Positions 8,898-16,617 of a stretch of 34,467 bases of DNA are shown here, piece after piece. The first letter of the stretch is position 1. Every line of letters starts with the position of its first letter. The notes under the pieces are model-generated. The model was not told the origin of the DNA and ran no database searches. It saw only the letters and a list, made by a program, of their open reading frames with translations. This stretch comes from an uncultured Clostridia bacterium (GTDB taxonomy: Bacteria; Bacillota; Clostridia; TANB77; CAG-508), in NCBI GenBank assembly GCA_944392445.1, contig CALXWT010000015.1, positions 1 to 34,467 of the forward strand, read 5' to 3'. The translations under genes were made by a program, and so were the position numbers.

Positions 8898-9917
8898 TTA
8901 AAATTCTATTATTTTCTCTGGATTCACCGTCCTGTTTTCTCTCCTTATTTCAAAATGAAGGTGTGGTCCTGTTGAATTTCCTGTAGAACCAACTTCTGCA
9001 ATTTTGTCTCCTTGCTTGACTTTTTGCCCCTCTTTTACAAGTAATTTACTACAATGAGCATATCTAGTTAAAACGTCTCCATTTTCTATATCTATATGTT
9101 TTCCATACTCTCCCTCTTCTGATGAAACTGTTACGGTTCCATCCATTGCTGCATATATTGGCGTTCCAGTATTTGCTCCTATATCAATACCTCCATGATT
9201 TGCAGATACCACTTCTGTTTCTTCTCTTGCACCATACCTTGATGTAACCGTTCCTGTAACTGGAAGGATAAAGCTATAGTTTTCTTTTATATACTCAATG
9301 TCTAATTCTGCTTGAGATTTTTTTGTGTCAGATTTTTCGTCACTACTATCTTCAACTATTTCGTTTGTAACTGCTCCTCCAATTCCACCTACTGTATTTG
9401 TTTCTTCAGTATTGTTTTGGCTATTTTCGCCTTCTTGGTTTGAAGCATTATCTTTACTTCCTTCGTCATTTGTGTTGCCTTCAGCATCAGTGTTTTCTGT
9501 ATTTGTGGCACTTTCATCTGTAGCACTATTTGCATCCACTACATTAGCTGTTTCTTCATCGCCTACTCCATTTTCGGCTTCTCCCCAAAATTTATTTTCT
9601 TCTAAAAATGAGGTGATTTGACTTTGTATTTGACCAAAATTTATGTCATAGGATAGAAACTCTTTTGTTTTATTTATTACATCTTGAGAAAAAATATAAT
9701 TTCCATTCTTAATTAAATAAAATATCACGTATATCATGGCACAAATCACAAGTTGAAAAAACATTTTTTTAAAAAGAGATAATTTTTTTGTATCCTCTCT
9801 ATTTACACTATCTCCTGCAACTCGTACACCTTTTGCAATCTTTCTTCTGTTATATATTTCTTCCGCTCTTCTAATTCTTTCTTCACTGCTAATTGTTCGT
9901 TCCAAAATAAAAAACAC
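8898..9917 (-). CDS. spoIVFA: Membrane-anchored M23 (LytM) protein, SpoIVFA-like, 339 aa
   Basis: The N-terminus is cytoplasmic and charged, then a single membrane span (residues about 50-68, FFQLVICAMIYVIFYLI). A low-complexity linker rich in Asn, Glu and Thr (about 115-205) leads to a LytM/M23 domain (about 217-335). The zinc-site residues look complete (NHGGIDIG, YAHCS, GPHLHFE), while B. subtilis SpoIVFA is known as a non-enzymatic regulator; this copy might still cut peptidoglycan. It sits just upstream of the SpoIVFB-like protease. The longest start is GTG at 9917, but TTG at 9905 has the better spacing to GAGGTG (9920-9915) and avoids coding from a hairpin, so 9905 is preferred. Confidence 0.8.
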   Translation of the reverse strand: MFFILERTISSEERIRRAEEIYNRRKIAKGVRVAGDSVNREDTKKLSLFKKMFFQLVICAMIYVIFYLIKNGNYIFSQDVINKTKEFLSYDINFGQIQSQITSFLEENKFWGEAENGVGDEETANVVDANSATDESATNTENTDAEGNTNDEGSKDNASNQEGENSQNNTEETNTVGGIGGAVTNEIVEDSSDEKSDTKKSQAELDIEYIKENYSFILPVTGTVTSRYGAREETEVVSANHGGIDIGANTGTPIYAAMDGTVTVSSEEGEYGKHIDIENGDVLTRYAHCSKLLVKEGQKVKQGDKIAEVGSTGNSTGPHLHFEIRRENRTVNPEKIIEF

Positions 9918-9968
9918 CTCTTCCTTTGTTGTTTTTTACATATATATGTCCACTGGGTGTTTTTTATT
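9906..9968. repeat. 13-bp inverted repeat over the spoIVFA start region
   Basis: AATAAAAAACACC (9906-9918) pairs perfectly with GGTGTTTTTTATT (9956-9968) across a 37-nt loop. On minus the 3' arm is followed by the spoIVFA start region, and its stem includes the end of the ribosome binding site. It could end transcripts from the upstream gene at 10044-10376, or mask translation starts of spoIVFA. Confidence 0.6.
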
Positions 9969-10043
9969 CATATTAAATTATATAGTTTATGGCTTCTAAA
10001 ATTTTTATTAGAGTTAACTACATCTCTGTTTAATTTATGGCCA

Positions 10044-10376
10044 CTACACTATGGTAAAAATAATTCCTACAATCGTAGTTAAAAACAAAAATAAATTTAG
10101 TCTTATAGAATTTTTATATCTTTTTTCTAACTTTTTAATAGTTCTTTCTTTTTTCGGCGAGTTGTTTTCTATTCTATCTAAATAAGATTTAATTACCATT
10201 TCTGCATCTTTTACAATATACCCCGTTTGCTCTTTCTCTTCTTCCATATTTTCTTCATTAGGTGGTATAGTCTGATATTTATGTATCTTATTATTCTCCT
10301 TTAATATTATTATTGCTTCTTCTACTAAATTAGATGGCAAATTTTTTAACACTATCATATTTTTCATATCGCTCAT
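10044..10376 (-). CDS. Tail-anchored hypothetical protein, 110 aa
   Basis: I do not recognise this protein. Residues 1-35 form a short folded segment (MIVLKNLPSNLVEEAIIILK), a Glu-rich linker follows, then a basic helix (about 72-90) and one C-terminal membrane span (about 91-110, LNLFLFLTTIVGIIFTIV). The basic-then-hydrophobic end predicts a tail-anchored protein facing the cytoplasm. A GAGGAGG site lies before the ATG. It sits between the spore genes yyaC-like and spoIVFA-like, so a sporulation role is possible but unproven. Confidence 0.7.
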   Translation of the reverse strand: MSDMKNMIVLKNLPSNLVEEAIIILKENNKIHKYQTIPPNEENMEEEKEQTGYIVKDAEMVIKSYLDRIENNSPKKERTIKKLEKRYKNSIRLNLFLFLTTIVGIIFTIV

Positions 10377-10479
10377 TTTGTTATCCTCCTCTTAAGTAAT
10401 TCTTACTTAGAGTTTTGCCATAATTTTATTTCTTATACAATTTGTATAGATAATAAATAATATTTTTTCCTAATAATGG

Positions 10480-11001
10480 TTAGTTAGTCGAAAAAACTTT
10501 TCCTATCCCCACAGAAACCATATTTACAATATTTTCTACTTCTTTTTTTTCAACATTTTTTAGTTCTGCTAAATTATTAATCATAGAATTTGTATTTTTG
10601 CCTACCACACACTTAATGTTTAAATTAGAATAAAAACAGATACTTTTTTCTAAAGCTTTTCCTATTTTTATATATCCTTTAGTTAATATAACTTTCCCCA
10701 TATTTTCTTTGTTTCCTAAAGCTGCATCTATTGTTATAATATATGGATTATCAAATTTTTCGTAAATTTCTGTTAATATACTTTTTGCATTATTAAAATT
10801 GATTGTACTTTCTAGAACTCCATATATTTTTATATAATTATTCTCCAAATATTTTATATTTTCTCCTACTAATGGTCCTATAGCATCACCAATTACTTTT
10901 TTAGTACCTATGCAGAGTATTATTACATTAGAATAGTCTTGGCTTAAATCTTTTACTCCCACCTCTAACTCTTTAATAAATTTATAGTATCTATTATACA
11001 A
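10480..11001 (-). CDS. yyaC: YyaC-family spore protein (DUF1256), 173 aa
   Basis: It belongs to the YyaC/DUF1256 family, related in fold to the germination protease GPR and conserved in endospore formers. The diagnostic stretch IILCIGTKKVIGDAIGPLVG is at residues about 28-47, and TIDAALGNKENMG is near 94-106. Length fits the family. The role in sporulation is known only from expression and conservation. Its neighbours (a small V-ATPase-F-like gene upstream, sporulation genes downstream) run in the same direction with short gaps. Confidence 0.85.
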   Translation of the reverse strand: MYNRYYKFIKELEVGVKDLSQDYSNVIILCIGTKKVIGDAIGPLVGENIKYLENNYIKIYGVLESTINFNNAKSILTEIYEKFDNPYIITIDAALGNKENMGKVILTKGYIKIGKALEKSICFYSNLNIKCVVGKNTNSMINNLAELKNVEKKEVENIVNMVSVGIGKVFSTN

Positions 11002-11039
11002 TTATTATTCCCCTTCCTTATGTTATACATTATTGCATT

Positions 11040-11285
11040 TTATTCTTTGTCTCTTGCAATTATGATGTTTATATTTCTATCCTTGCTATATTTTTTTACA
11101 ATGTCCTCTGAAAAGCTTGCAATTTCATTAGTAACAATAATTGTATCATATCTTTTATTTATAAGTTCTTTAATCTTATCATCTGTTTTTTCTGGCTCTA
11201 CTAACTTAAAAACGTCAAAGCCTAATCTTTCTGGCATTTTAAAACTCTCATCATCTTTTTCGTACTTTACCCAAGATATTTTCAT
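11040..11285 (-). CDS. Small protein resembling V-type ATPase subunit F, 81 aa
   Basis: The pattern LGFDVFKLVEPEKTDDKIKE (about 21-40), then YDTIIVTNEIA and a final strand INIIIARD, resembles the small alpha/beta fold of V/A-type ATPase subunit F. No other ATPase subunits are nearby, so it is unlikely to be part of an ATPase here. It is 38 bp upstream of the yyaC-like gene and may be co-transcribed with it. The family call rests on pattern only. Confidence 0.5.
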   Translation of the reverse strand: MKISWVKYEKDDESFKMPERLGFDVFKLVEPEKTDDKIKELINKRYDTIIVTNEIASFSEDIVKKYSKDRNINIIIARDKE

Positions 11286-11334
11286 TTACATCACCAGTTA
11301 TATTCTTTGACATTTTTTCAATTTTATGCAAATA

Positions 11335-11367
11335 TGTGGACAAAAAGGAGTGTCCCTTTTGTCCACA
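11335..11367. terminator. 11-bp stem hairpin after the DUF4116 gene
   Basis: TGTGGACAAAA (11335-11345) pairs with TTTTGTCCACA (11357-11367) around an 11-nt loop. It begins 4 bp past the stop of the DUF4116 gene on minus. The T content is inside the stem rather than after it, so efficiency is uncertain. Confidence 0.55.
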
Positions 11368-11370
11368 CTT

Positions 11371-11874
11371 TTAATTTTCTTCTTTGCTTAACTCTTCTTT
11401 TAGTACTTCATCCGAAATATACTCCAAAGCCCTTTTGTCATTTGCAACTGCTGTTTCTGCTATTAATTTATCTGCTCTTAGCCTTTTACTTGCATATTTA
11501 AGTATTAGTCCTTTGTTTTTTACTGCCTCTAGCACTACATCATAGTCATCTCTTAATTGTTTTGATGCATAATATAGCTCTTGTCCATCAATTTTTACTG
11601 CCTCTAGCATTACTTCTTTGTCATCAGATAATCGCTGGCTTACATAGCAAGCTGTCCACCCAACTTTTTTAATTGATTCTAAAACCACTTCTTTATCATC
11701 TTTTAAGCTTTCTCCTGCAAATTCAAGTGCATTTCCATCTTGTTTTATTGCAGTTAAAACCACTTCTTTATCATTTTTTAATTCTTCAGATGCATAGTCC
11801 AATAAACTTCCTTGTTTACTTACCATACTTAATACATAATCTTTATCATTATTTTTTTCTAAATCAAATTCCAC
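11371..11874 (-). CDS. DUF4116 repeat protein, 167 aa
   Basis: Almost the whole protein is built from six imperfect repeats of about 24 residues. Each has the form D-(K/Y)-(E/D)-V-V-L-x-(A/S)-(V/I)-K-x-x-G followed by a short hydrophobic stretch and a YASxxL-type end. This is the DUF4116 pattern, which is predicted to form a helical repeat scaffold. No signal peptide or membrane span is seen. Function is unknown; a protein-binding role is inference. A stable hairpin follows the stop codon. Confidence 0.85.
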   Translation of the reverse strand: MEFDLEKNNDKDYVLSMVSKQGSLLDYASEELKNDKEVVLTAIKQDGNALEFAGESLKDDKEVVLESIKKVGWTACYVSQRLSDDKEVMLEAVKIDGQELYYASKQLRDDYDVVLEAVKNKGLILKYASKRLRADKLIAETAVANDKRALEYISDEVLKEELSKEEN

Positions 11875-11951
11875 TAAACCATCTTCTTTTCTTTTAATTT
11901 TTATATGTATAGTAATTTTTTTGGCATTGTATATTCTTTAGGCCATAACTC

Positions 11952-12632
11952 TTACTTAATTTTCATTTTTCGCATTTCATCCTTTATTTCTTTATTTACT
12001 CTATTAGATTCAATAATTTTTTGCAATGCTTTGTTAAATGTAAATTTATCCAGAGAATTATTTTTTAAAAATTCTCTAGTTTTATCTTCATATTTAACAA
12101 AAGCTACAGATATTCCCCAAGCCACTGCCATTTTTACATAATATTTATCTAATTTTATTTCATTATATGTTTTAAATACCTTGTCAATATATTCATCAGT
12201 AAGATAATAGTCCATGAGCATTATTACTCCAAATCTTACTTCAAATTCTTTTTGAGAACTAATATATTGTTGCAAAAATGCAAATACTTTTTCCATATTT
12301 TTATTCGTGAATTTATATGTAGAACAGCAACAATCACAAATAGCCCAGTTATCAATCATTGGTACAAATTGTTCCAAATATTTTAATCTTGTTTCCAAAT
12401 CCGCTTTCATATATCCAATAACCAGACCGTATATCATTTTCTCTTCATATACTTGGCATTTGTATCTATCTAAAAATTCTATTGGGCTTTCTTTAGCAAC
12501 TTGTTTTGCAATTTCTCTTAATCTAGGCAATCTAACTCCCATAATGTTATTTGTCCCAGGACATAAGCTACTATGGAATTGTTTGTATTTTTCATCTACC
12601 GACTCAGTTAATATACTCTTTAAATCAATCAT
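11952..12632 (-). CDS. DNA alkylation repair protein (AlkD-like), 226 aa
   Basis: AlkD-type proteins are HEAT-repeat DNA glycosylases that release positively charged alkylated bases. The N-terminus (CPGTNNIMGVRLPRLREIAK) and the central DNWAICDCC segment (about 107-115, matching the conserved Trp and catalytic Asp region) fit the family, as does VAWGISVAF (about 172-180). Length is normal for the family. It is 49 bp downstream of an unknown gene on the same strand. The catalytic position was judged by pattern only. Confidence 0.85.
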   Translation of the reverse strand: MIDLKSILTESVDEKYKQFHSSLCPGTNNIMGVRLPRLREIAKQVAKESPIEFLDRYKCQVYEEKMIYGLVIGYMKADLETRLKYLEQFVPMIDNWAICDCCCSTYKFTNKNMEKVFAFLQQYISSQKEFEVRFGVIMLMDYYLTDEYIDKVFKTYNEIKLDKYYVKMAVAWGISVAFVKYEDKTREFLKNNSLDKFTFNKALQKIIESNRVNKEIKDEMRKMKIK

Positions 12633-12681
12633 ATTTTCTCCATTTCTTATATTGTTTTATTTAGATATTATTATTTTGATT

Positions 12682-13599
12682 TTACATAGAAGTCCATTCT
12701 TGTTTTTTATAATAATTTGTATATTTGTTTACTTTGCTTTCATACCAAGTATTATTTAGTATTTCATTTTTATATTCTCTATATATTAAATCATAATCTT
12801 TCAAAAAATCCAATATTACATATTTAGTGCATGGATATTTTTTTCTAAGTTCATTTCCTAGTACATGCGTTCTTCCATTTTTATAATGCACCACAAATTC
12901 GCTTGAAGATTTTTGTAATTCTAAATCTTTGTATAGTGGTATAATTATATCTCTATATAGAGTTTCGTATGAGAGCAAATAGTCTTTTCCTACAAAACTT
13001 TTAGGCACCAAAACTACAGGTTCTTCCATATATACTGGTAATTCTTCTGTTCGTTTCTCCCAAATTTTATTCTCATTATTCCAACACATGTTCTTTAATT
13101 CCATACTTTTCATAGGTATTTTCCACATTTTACATTGCTCTTGTGTATACTTAATCAAATCTTCAAAAATTATGGTTGTAATAAAATCCGATACTTTATC
13201 TTTTTCGATATTATTTATTGCTATTGAAAAATCAAATATATCTTCGACAACCCCAGATTCAAACACATTTCCTTGCGAAAGTACTTTTATTATAGACACT
13301 CCTTCACTATAGCTAAAACTTTTTCCCAAAGTAGTTTCCATCGAATATCCAAGCCTTGTTTCGTTTCTTTCGCAAAAAATATCCATAAATTCTAATATTT
13401 TATTATGCTCTTTATTCTTCGAAAGTTCTACCATATTACTTACAATTTTTTTTATTTTACAGTAACATCTTTTATGCAATTCTGTACTACCATTTCTAAT
13501 TCGTAAAGGATCTAAAAAAAGCAAATTATCTTTACTTAGATTTATATTTGCAAAATCTAATTTTACTGCTGGTATATGATATCTAGTATTAATTTTCAT
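12682..13599 (-). CDS. Hypothetical protein, 305 aa, possible accessory-region protein
   Basis: I do not recognise a named family. It is soluble, without signal or membrane segments. Visible landmarks are LLFLDPLRIRNG (about 27-38), a long helical centre, DKVSDFITTIIFEDLIKYTQ (about 135-154), an EEPVVLVPKSFVG strand segment (about 195-207), and a basic C-terminus. The DPL, DFITTII and VLVPK blocks look like conserved core strands, and a DNA- or nucleotide-acting enzyme is conceivable but not shown. It lies next to AlkD-type repair and a decayed nuclease-like gene, so an accessory or defence role is plausible by context only. Confidence 0.8.
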   Translation of the reverse strand: MKINTRYHIPAVKLDFANINLSKDNLLFLDPLRIRNGSTELHKRCYCKIKKIVSNMVELSKNKEHNKILEFMDIFCERNETRLGYSMETTLGKSFSYSEGVSIIKVLSQGNVFESGVVEDIFDFSIAINNIEKDKVSDFITTIIFEDLIKYTQEQCKMWKIPMKSMELKNMCWNNENKIWEKRTEELPVYMEEPVVLVPKSFVGKDYLLSYETLYRDIIIPLYKDLELQKSSSEFVVHYKNGRTHVLGNELRKKYPCTKYVILDFLKDYDLIYREYKNEILNNTWYESKVNKYTNYYKKQEWTSM

Positions 13600-13725
13600 A
13601 ACAATCTCCTATACTTTTTTGATTTAAGTATATCATTTGAATTATTTGCGTACAAGAGCATGTATTATTTCTTATTTACTTTTTAGTTTGTTATTTCTTA
13701 TTTTAACATTTTTGTTAAAATATAT

Positions 13726-14323
13726 CTAATATTGTGTGTAAAATGTAATATTTTTTAATATTTCTGTATTTTTTAGAAAAATATCATATGGATTTTTGAT
13801 AATTGTCATATTTATTTTTAATTCGTCCTTATTTAAATATTTAAAATTAGCAAATTTAATAATAAAATATTTATCTTTGTTTTCCATACTGCATTTATAT
13901 TCGTTATATGTCATAGAATAAAATTCTGTATCTTCTAGACTTGTCTTTACTTCTAAATACGGATGTGTATTATCTTTTAAAATGACTTCTAAATCACAAC
14001 CATGTCATTCTGATTTATCTGCCTGTAAAATATCATAACTTATATTGTAAAAAATAATAGATTCATAATCTTCAATCTCTAGTTCTTCTAATAGTTCTTT
14101 TCTTTTTGTAAGCAAACCTTTATATAAATATTTTTCTCCCTCTATCCCTAAATTTAATTTAGATTTATCTGAGATTTCATTTTTTATTTCTTTAGATTTT
14201 TTTCTATTTATACTTTTAAAATCATTTCTTTTGTTTGAAGATTTTTTTCATCTTTTTTTCGGTTATTTCTGGTTTTTGGTAAATTCCACAAAAGTTCAAT
14301 ATTTTTTCGTCTATTTTGTTCAT
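13726..14323 (-). pseudogene. Broken DUF3883 (restriction-endonuclease-like) gene
   Basis: Translation from ATG at 14323 runs about 33 residues to a TGA at 14224-14222. Reading then continues in another frame, with the shift near the seven-A run around 14241-14247. The second part holds LGIEGEKYLYK, a GCDLEV segment and YLEVKTS, followed by MTYNEYKCSMENKDKYFIIK. That is the DUF3883 pattern with PD-(D/E)xK-like residues (D, then E-V-K). One more in-frame TGA (14007-14005) lies just before HGCDLEV. As TGA is a true stop elsewhere here, the gene has at least two defects. The intact 62-residue end (13726-13914) is only its last piece. Such domains often occur in defence proteins. Confidence 0.75.
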
Positions 14324-14448
14324 TTAATTCTCCTATTATTACTATTTTTAGTTCAATGATACTATCTAGTAAATCATTTGTCAATTAAAAATGTAATTAT
14401 TCATATATTCTAGAAATTTTGTTTACTTATATATTTTATAATTTTTGT

Positions 14449-14476
14449 TTGACATTCTCTAAAATTATGATATAAT
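14449..14476 (+). promoter_or_regulatory. Strong promoter of the antitoxin RNA
   Basis: TTGACA (14449-14454), a 16-bp spacer and TATAAT (14471-14476) match the sigma-A consensus exactly. This is the best promoter in the window. It points to the right, against all nearby genes, and its transcript would begin near 14482-14484. Confidence 0.9.
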
Positions 14477-14481
14477 AAAAA

Positions 14482-14574
14482 TAGGAAATGGAGAAACCAC
14501 AAACGTGGTCAACCTCGGAATAATGTTTTAGACACATCAAACTTTGGCGAGTTTACAGATGTGTCTGTTTTTTT
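14482..14574 (+). ncRNA. Candidate type I antitoxin RNA, about 90 nt
   Basis: A consensus promoter and an intrinsic terminator enclose about 90 bp with no reading frame. The RNA starts near GGAAATGGAGAAACC, has a small stem (CCAC with GTGG near 14497-14508), and ends in the stem AGACACATC (14530-14538) with GATGTGTCT (14558-14566) plus seven T (14568-14574). It lies antisense to the 3' end of the small toxin transcript, whose stop codon is 4 bp away. This is the arrangement of RatA and txpA in B. subtilis. Confidence 0.75.
14530..14574 (+). terminator. Intrinsic terminator of the antitoxin RNA
   Basis: A perfect 9-bp stem (14530-14538 with 14558-14566) has a 19-nt loop and is followed by G and seven T. 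On minus no T-run follows this hairpin, so the toxin mRNA probably reads through into the antisense region. Confidence 0.85.
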
Positions 14575-14577
14575 GGT

Positions 14578-14700
14578 TTATTCGCTCTTACAAAGTAGTA
14601 TTACAAGTGCTATTATCGAAGTAAGAGCTATGATAGTTACTCCAATTAATGAATAATATAATATGTATATTGTTGCAATTAATGCTTGTATTTCTACCAT
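14578..14700 (-). CDS. Putative type I toxin, 40-aa hydrophobic peptide
   Basis: The peptide starts MVEIQALIATIYILYYSLIG and ends ALVILLCKSE. Residues about 6-36 are almost wholly hydrophobic, giving one long membrane span with a short charged end. This resembles TxpA and holin-like small toxins that depolarise or disturb the host membrane when overproduced. A near-perfect AAGGAGGTG lies 8 nt before the ATG and sits in a small hairpin with the preceding CCTCC. A promoter is 60-90 bp upstream, and an antisense RNA gene overlaps the 3' untranslated region. It lies between two decayed genes. No sequence family was confirmed. Confidence 0.75.
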   Translation of the reverse strand: MVEIQALIATIYILYYSLIGVTIIALTSIIALVILLCKSE

Positions 14701-14708
14701 AAGCCTCA

Positions 14709-14723
14709 CCTCCTTGTTGGAGG
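14709..14723 (-). promoter_or_regulatory. Hairpin masking the toxin ribosome binding site
   Basis: On minus, CCTCC (14723-14719), a 5-nt loop and GGAGG (14713-14709) form a perfect short stem that hides the ribosome binding site of the toxin. Masked binding sites are typical of type I toxin mRNAs. Confidence 0.7.
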
Positions 14724-14761
14724 CAAACCACATCTGCTTATTCTCATTTCCTATGCTTCCT

Positions 14762-14790
14762 AGTATAGTATATATTTACTTATTTGTCTA
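14762..14790 (-). promoter_or_regulatory. Toxin gene promoter
   Basis: On minus, TAGACA (14790-14785), a 17-bp spacer and TATACT (14767-14762) form a good sigma-A promoter, with a start near 14755 and a leader of about 55 nt before the toxin ATG. Confidence 0.7.
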
Positions 14791-14846
14791 GTGTAAATTT
14801 AAAATTATTATAATCTTTTTCTTGCACCTTTGCCATACTACATTAC

Positions 14847-15459
14847 CTATCCTCTCTTTAGATTTGCTAATGGTGAATATCTTTGATAATTTTGTCTCAA
14901 ATCGTTTTCATCTAAATCAAGGTATGCCTCTTCAGTCACTTTAACTGAAGAATGGCCTAATATTCTTGATAATGTATAAATGTCTCCACCTTGCATTAAA
15001 AAGCGTTTTTCGAAGTTATTACTTAACATGTGTGAGTGTAGTTCTTTTAGCGAAATCAATGTCACTTTCTTTTATCAATAACGTTTCACCTAGTCTCATT
15101 CCTGTATCAAAGATAAGTAGTGATATAATATAATCTCTATATTCATGGAATTTTGATAAATCAAAACATTTTAATAATTTATTAAAATTGATATCATCTA
15201 TAAAACCTACTACTTTTCTACTATGTTTTATTTCTTTAATCCTTGCTACTGTATATTTTCCTCTTTCTTGCAAATATTTAATATATTCTCTTATATGTAA
15301 TTCTTCTGTATCACCAGCTGATTTTACTTTATATTTTTCTTTTAAATATTGTGTAAATAATCTTAAAGTCTGCTCATAACTTCCTATTGTTTTTGTTGCC
15401 AAGTTCTTGCTTGTGCAATAATCCATAAATTCATCTACATCATAATCAATTTGTTCCAT
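14847..15459 (-). pseudogene. Broken tyrosine recombinase/integrase
   Basis: The first 146 codons (15459 down to 15019) give a SAM-like N-terminal domain (about 5-95) and the start of the catalytic domain with the first catalytic Arg (FDTGMRLGETL, about 124-134). After DIDFAKRTT the frame ends. A second frame (15065 down to 14847) carries the end of the domain: FLMQGGDIYTLSRILGHSSV and the likely Tyr in EEAYLDL. The segment between, with the catalytic Lys and the HxxR box (about 70 residues), is missing, and the remaining halves are out of frame. So an internal deletion inactivated it. It marks a former mobile element beside the toxin locus. Confidence 0.85.
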
Positions 15460-15479
15460 AAAAAAACTTCCCTTCTCTA

Positions 15480-15515
15480 TTAGTTCATATTTTAAATATT
15501 CAAAACATGAACCAA
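15480..15515. promoter_or_regulatory. Imperfect inverted repeat upstream of the recombinase remnant
   Basis: TTAGTTCATATTTT (15480-15493) and AAAACATGAACCAA (15502-15515) pair at 12 of 14 positions, 20 bp before the recombinase start. It may be an operator or a recombinase site. A 12-bp direct repeat, TTTATAGGTTTA, follows at 15529-15540 and 15605-15616. Confidence 0.4.
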
Positions 15516-15670
15516 TAAATAAGAAAAGTTTATAGGTTTAAATTTATTTCATTTATAGCTTTGTTTGCTAATTTTTTACCTGTTCTATATGTATTTTCAT
15601 ACTCTTTATAGGTTTACTTCCAGTATTTTCAAGCTATATAATTCGCTTCTCTGTAATGCTAACTTAAATT

Positions 15671-16489
15671 TTACGCACTCTTTAATTCAAGCCTCAATTT
15701 ATCAGCAATCATTGCTATAAATTCACTATTTGTAGGCTTTCCTTTGGCTGCCGATACTGTGTATCCGAATATTCTCTCAACTGTTTGTTGCTCTCCTCTT
15801 CCCCACGCTACTTCTATTGCATGACGAATTGCGCGTTCTACTCTGCTTGGGGTTGTATGATATTTTTCTGCAATTTCTGGATATAACTGCTTTGTTATTT
15901 GATTAATCATATCAATATCGCTTACTACCATTATTATGGCTTCTCTTAAATATTGATATCCTTTAATATGTGCTGGAACTCCAACTTCATGTATTATATT
16001 TGTTACCAATGCTTCCAAATTTTCTTCGCTATTTTTGTTTACTGGGGATATATCTATGTATTGTGGTTTAATTTCTCTACTAAATACATTTGCTTTATTA
16101 TTTGATGGTTGGTAATATTTTATCTCTTTTATTCTTTTTATTAGGATGTTTATATCGAAAGGTTTTACTATATAATATTGTGCCCCTAATTCAATGGCTT
16201 TTTGTGTTATTTTGTCTTGCCCTACTGCAGATAAAATGATGCACATAGGCTTTCTTTCCACATTTGTAGAATTTAATTTTTCTAAAACTCCTAGTCCATC
16301 TAGATGTGGCATTATTATGTCTAATAATGCTATATCTGGTTTTGTTTCTAATATTTTGTCGTACGCATCTTGTCCATCTCGTGCTATACCTACTACTTCT
16401 AGGTCTTCATCTTTTGATAAATAATCAACTAATGTTTTTGCAAAATCTTGATTGTCATCTGATACTAAAATTTTGATTTTTTCACTCAA
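15671..16489 (-). CDS. spo0A: Sporulation master regulator Spo0A, 272 aa
   Basis: Spo0A is the response regulator that, once phosphorylated, starts sporulation and controls many stationary-phase genes. The receiver domain (about 1-125) has the acidic pocket D11-D12, phospho-acceptor D57 (IALLDIIMP) and the conserved Lys in YIVKPF. A linker leads to the C-terminal effector domain (about 155-270) with the Spo0A-specific DNA-contact helix [18 protein letters not shown] and [20 protein letters not shown]. Translation starts at TTG (16489), with a GGGGGA site upstream. A sigma-A promoter is present. The usual neighbour spoIVB is not seen; on the downstream side lies the decayed mobile DNA. Confidence 0.98.
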   Translation of the reverse strand: MSEKIKILVSDDNQDFAKTLVDYLSKDEDLEVVGIARDGQDAYDKILETKPDIALLDIIMPHLDGLGVLEKLNSTNVERKPMCIILSAVGQDKITQKAIELGAQYYIVKPFDINILIKRIKEIKYYQPSNNKANVFSREIKPQYIDISPVNKNSEENLEALVTNIIHEVGVPAHIKGYQYLREAIIMVVSDIDMINQITKQLYPEIAEKYHTTPSRVERAIRHAIEVAWGRGEQQTVERIFGYTVSAAKGKPTNSEFIAMIADKLRLELKSA

Positions 16490-16537
16490 TTTTTTATCCC
16501 CCTAACAAAAATAAATTGTAAAATTTTTACAGTTCTG

Positions 16538-16566
16538 ATTATATATCTATTTCCATTTTTTTACAA
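16538..16566 (-). promoter_or_regulatory. spo0A promoter
   Basis: On minus, TTGTAA (16566-16561), a 17-bp spacer and TATAAT (16543-16538) form a good sigma-A promoter. A palindrome, TGTAAAATTTTTACA (16517-16531), lies just after the expected start and may bind a regulator. I see no clear Spo0A box or sigma-H promoter here. Confidence 0.7.
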
Positions 16567-16617
16567 TAGATTTTGTTAATTTTTTTCATTTTCTTTTATT
16601 TAATCCCACCAAACACT

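Noticed and set aside
14005..14007. In-frame TGA in the DUF3883 gene as recoded tryptophan
   Set aside because: TGA ends the methyltransferase gene at 3404 and the gene also carries a frameshift, so simple decay is the better reading.
15529..15616. 12-bp direct repeat TTTATAGGTTTA as attachment site
   Set aside because: Both copies lie in 90 bp upstream of the recombinase remnant and no second border exists. Possible binding repeats, but no integrated element can be delimited.
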